Below are positions 63,450 to 64,000 of a stretch of 64,000 nucleotides of DNA, piece by piece (positions within the stretch are counted from its first letter, which is position 1; the number at the start of each line of letters is the position of its first letter). Under the pieces are notes generated by a model that was not told the origin of the DNA, did no database searches, and was given only the letters and a program-made list of their open reading frames with translations. The DNA lies in contig NZ_JAQGLB010000012.1 of assembly GCF_027853965.1 (NCBI RefSeq), positions 62,001 through 126,000 on the forward strand, in the 5' to 3' direction. This DNA is from Saccharopolyspora indica. GTDB lineage: Bacteria > Actinomycetota > Actinomycetes > Mycobacteriales > Pseudonocardiaceae. The translations under genes were made by a program, and so were the position numbers.

Positions 63450-64000
63450 GTGAAACCCGTCTGGCAGGCGCTGGCCTGGACGAGCGGTGTGCTGGGTGCC
63501 GCGATCACCGGTGCCGCGGTCGGCGTCGTCGCGCACAGCACGAGAGTTGCCGCGAAGCGCGACCCGGACGATCCGCACGCCGACGAGCCGCTGGGCAGGC
63601 TCCGCCCGGACCGGCAGTCCACTGTGGCCGCCGATGACGGAGTTCCGCTGGCGGTGCAGGAGATCGAGCCGGCCGACGGCGGTGCGCCGGAGCTGACCGC
63701 GGTGCTGGTGCACGGGTTCGCGCTGGACTCCCGCTGCTGGCACTTCCAGCGCCGCGACCTGCCCGAGCTCACCGACCCGCGGGTTCGGCTGGTGCTGTTC
63801 GACCAGCGCAGCCACGGCCGGTCCGGGCACTCCTCCAAGCGCAACAGCACGATCGAGCAGCTCGGCCGGGACCTCGACGCGGTGCTGCGCGCGACGGCGT
63901 CGAAGGGGCCGATCGCGCTGGTGGGGCATTCGATGGGCGGCATGACGATCATGGCGCTGGCCGAGCAGCGCCCGGAGCTGTTCCGCGACCGGGTGCGCGC
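63450..64000 (+). CDS. Alpha/beta hydrolase, partial
   Basis: Runs off the window end; 183 residues are visible. An N-terminal membrane or signal-like helix (ALAWTSGVLGAAITGAAVGV) is followed by the hydrolase domain with the oxyanion motif VLVHGFALDSRCW, FDQRSHGRSGHS and the nucleophile elbow GHSMGG. GTG 63450 with GGAGG upstream. An alpha/beta hydrolase after alr is common in actinobacteria, often followed by tsaE/tsaB. Confidence 0.9.
   Translation, partial: MKPVWQALAWTSGVLGAAITGAAVGVVAHSTRVAAKRDPDDPHADEPLGRLRPDRQSTVAADDGVPLAVQEIEPADGGAPELTAVLVHGFALDSRCWHFQRRDLPELTDPRVRLVLFDQRSHGRSGHSSKRNSTIEQLGRDLDAVLRATASKGPIALVGHSMGGMTIMALAEQRPELFRDRVR

Overview
The window is a strongly GC-rich actinobacterial chromosome segment with many GTG starts, ATGA/GTGA gene overlaps and several apparently leaderless genes. 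The ribosomal protein sequences, the DUF5753/DUF397 regulator pair and the gene order point to Pseudonocardiaceae, perhaps close to Saccharopolyspora; the genus is an inference. No rRNA, tRNA, CRISPR array or transposase gene was seen.

Region 1 (1-19990) is housekeeping. It holds an S10-spc-alpha ribosomal protein run: rpsJ-rplC-rplD-rplW-rplB-rpsS-rplV-rpsC-rplP-rpmC-rpsQ, rplN-rplX-rplE-rpsN, rpsH-rplF-rplR-rpsE-rpmD-rplO. A strong terminator follows, then secY-adk-map, two paralogous methyltransferases on the opposite strand, infA-rpmJ-rpsM-rpsK-rpsD, rpoA-rplQ and truA.

Region 2 (19991-23540) is a small accessory patch: an AbiEi-like/DUF559 protein, a WYL regulator, and a divergent DinB-VOC pair with a clear inverted-repeat operator. 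It is rich in repeated palindromes.

Region 3 (23555-46821) is a type VII (ESX) secretion locus between truA and rplM, the same neighbourhood as ESX-4 in Mycobacterium tuberculosis. It encodes EccB, EccC, EccD, EccE, mycosin (MycP), an Hsp70-like Rv3446c-family protein, a WXG100 pair, an EspG-like chaperone next to a PPE-like substrate, and EspC-like plus large WXG/Gly-rich substrate cassettes. An ArsR-MFS pair and a zinc-finger/XRE/DUF397 module are inserted in it.

Region 4 (46822-64000) holds rplM-rpsI, glmM, a row of tiny membrane proteins, a second EspC-like plus giant WXG substrate cassette, two DUF3558-like membrane proteins, a hydrolase lacking its nucleophile serine, glmS, nnr, alr and the start of an alpha/beta hydrolase. 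glmM, glmS and alr supply cell-wall precursors.

The most unusual feature of the window is its stock of at least five different palindrome families. Each is present in two to six copies in 64 kb, mostly at gene ends and often between convergent genes. Beside them, the secretion locus has ESX-4 synteny but also carries EccE and EspG and several modular substrates with related C-terminal tails.
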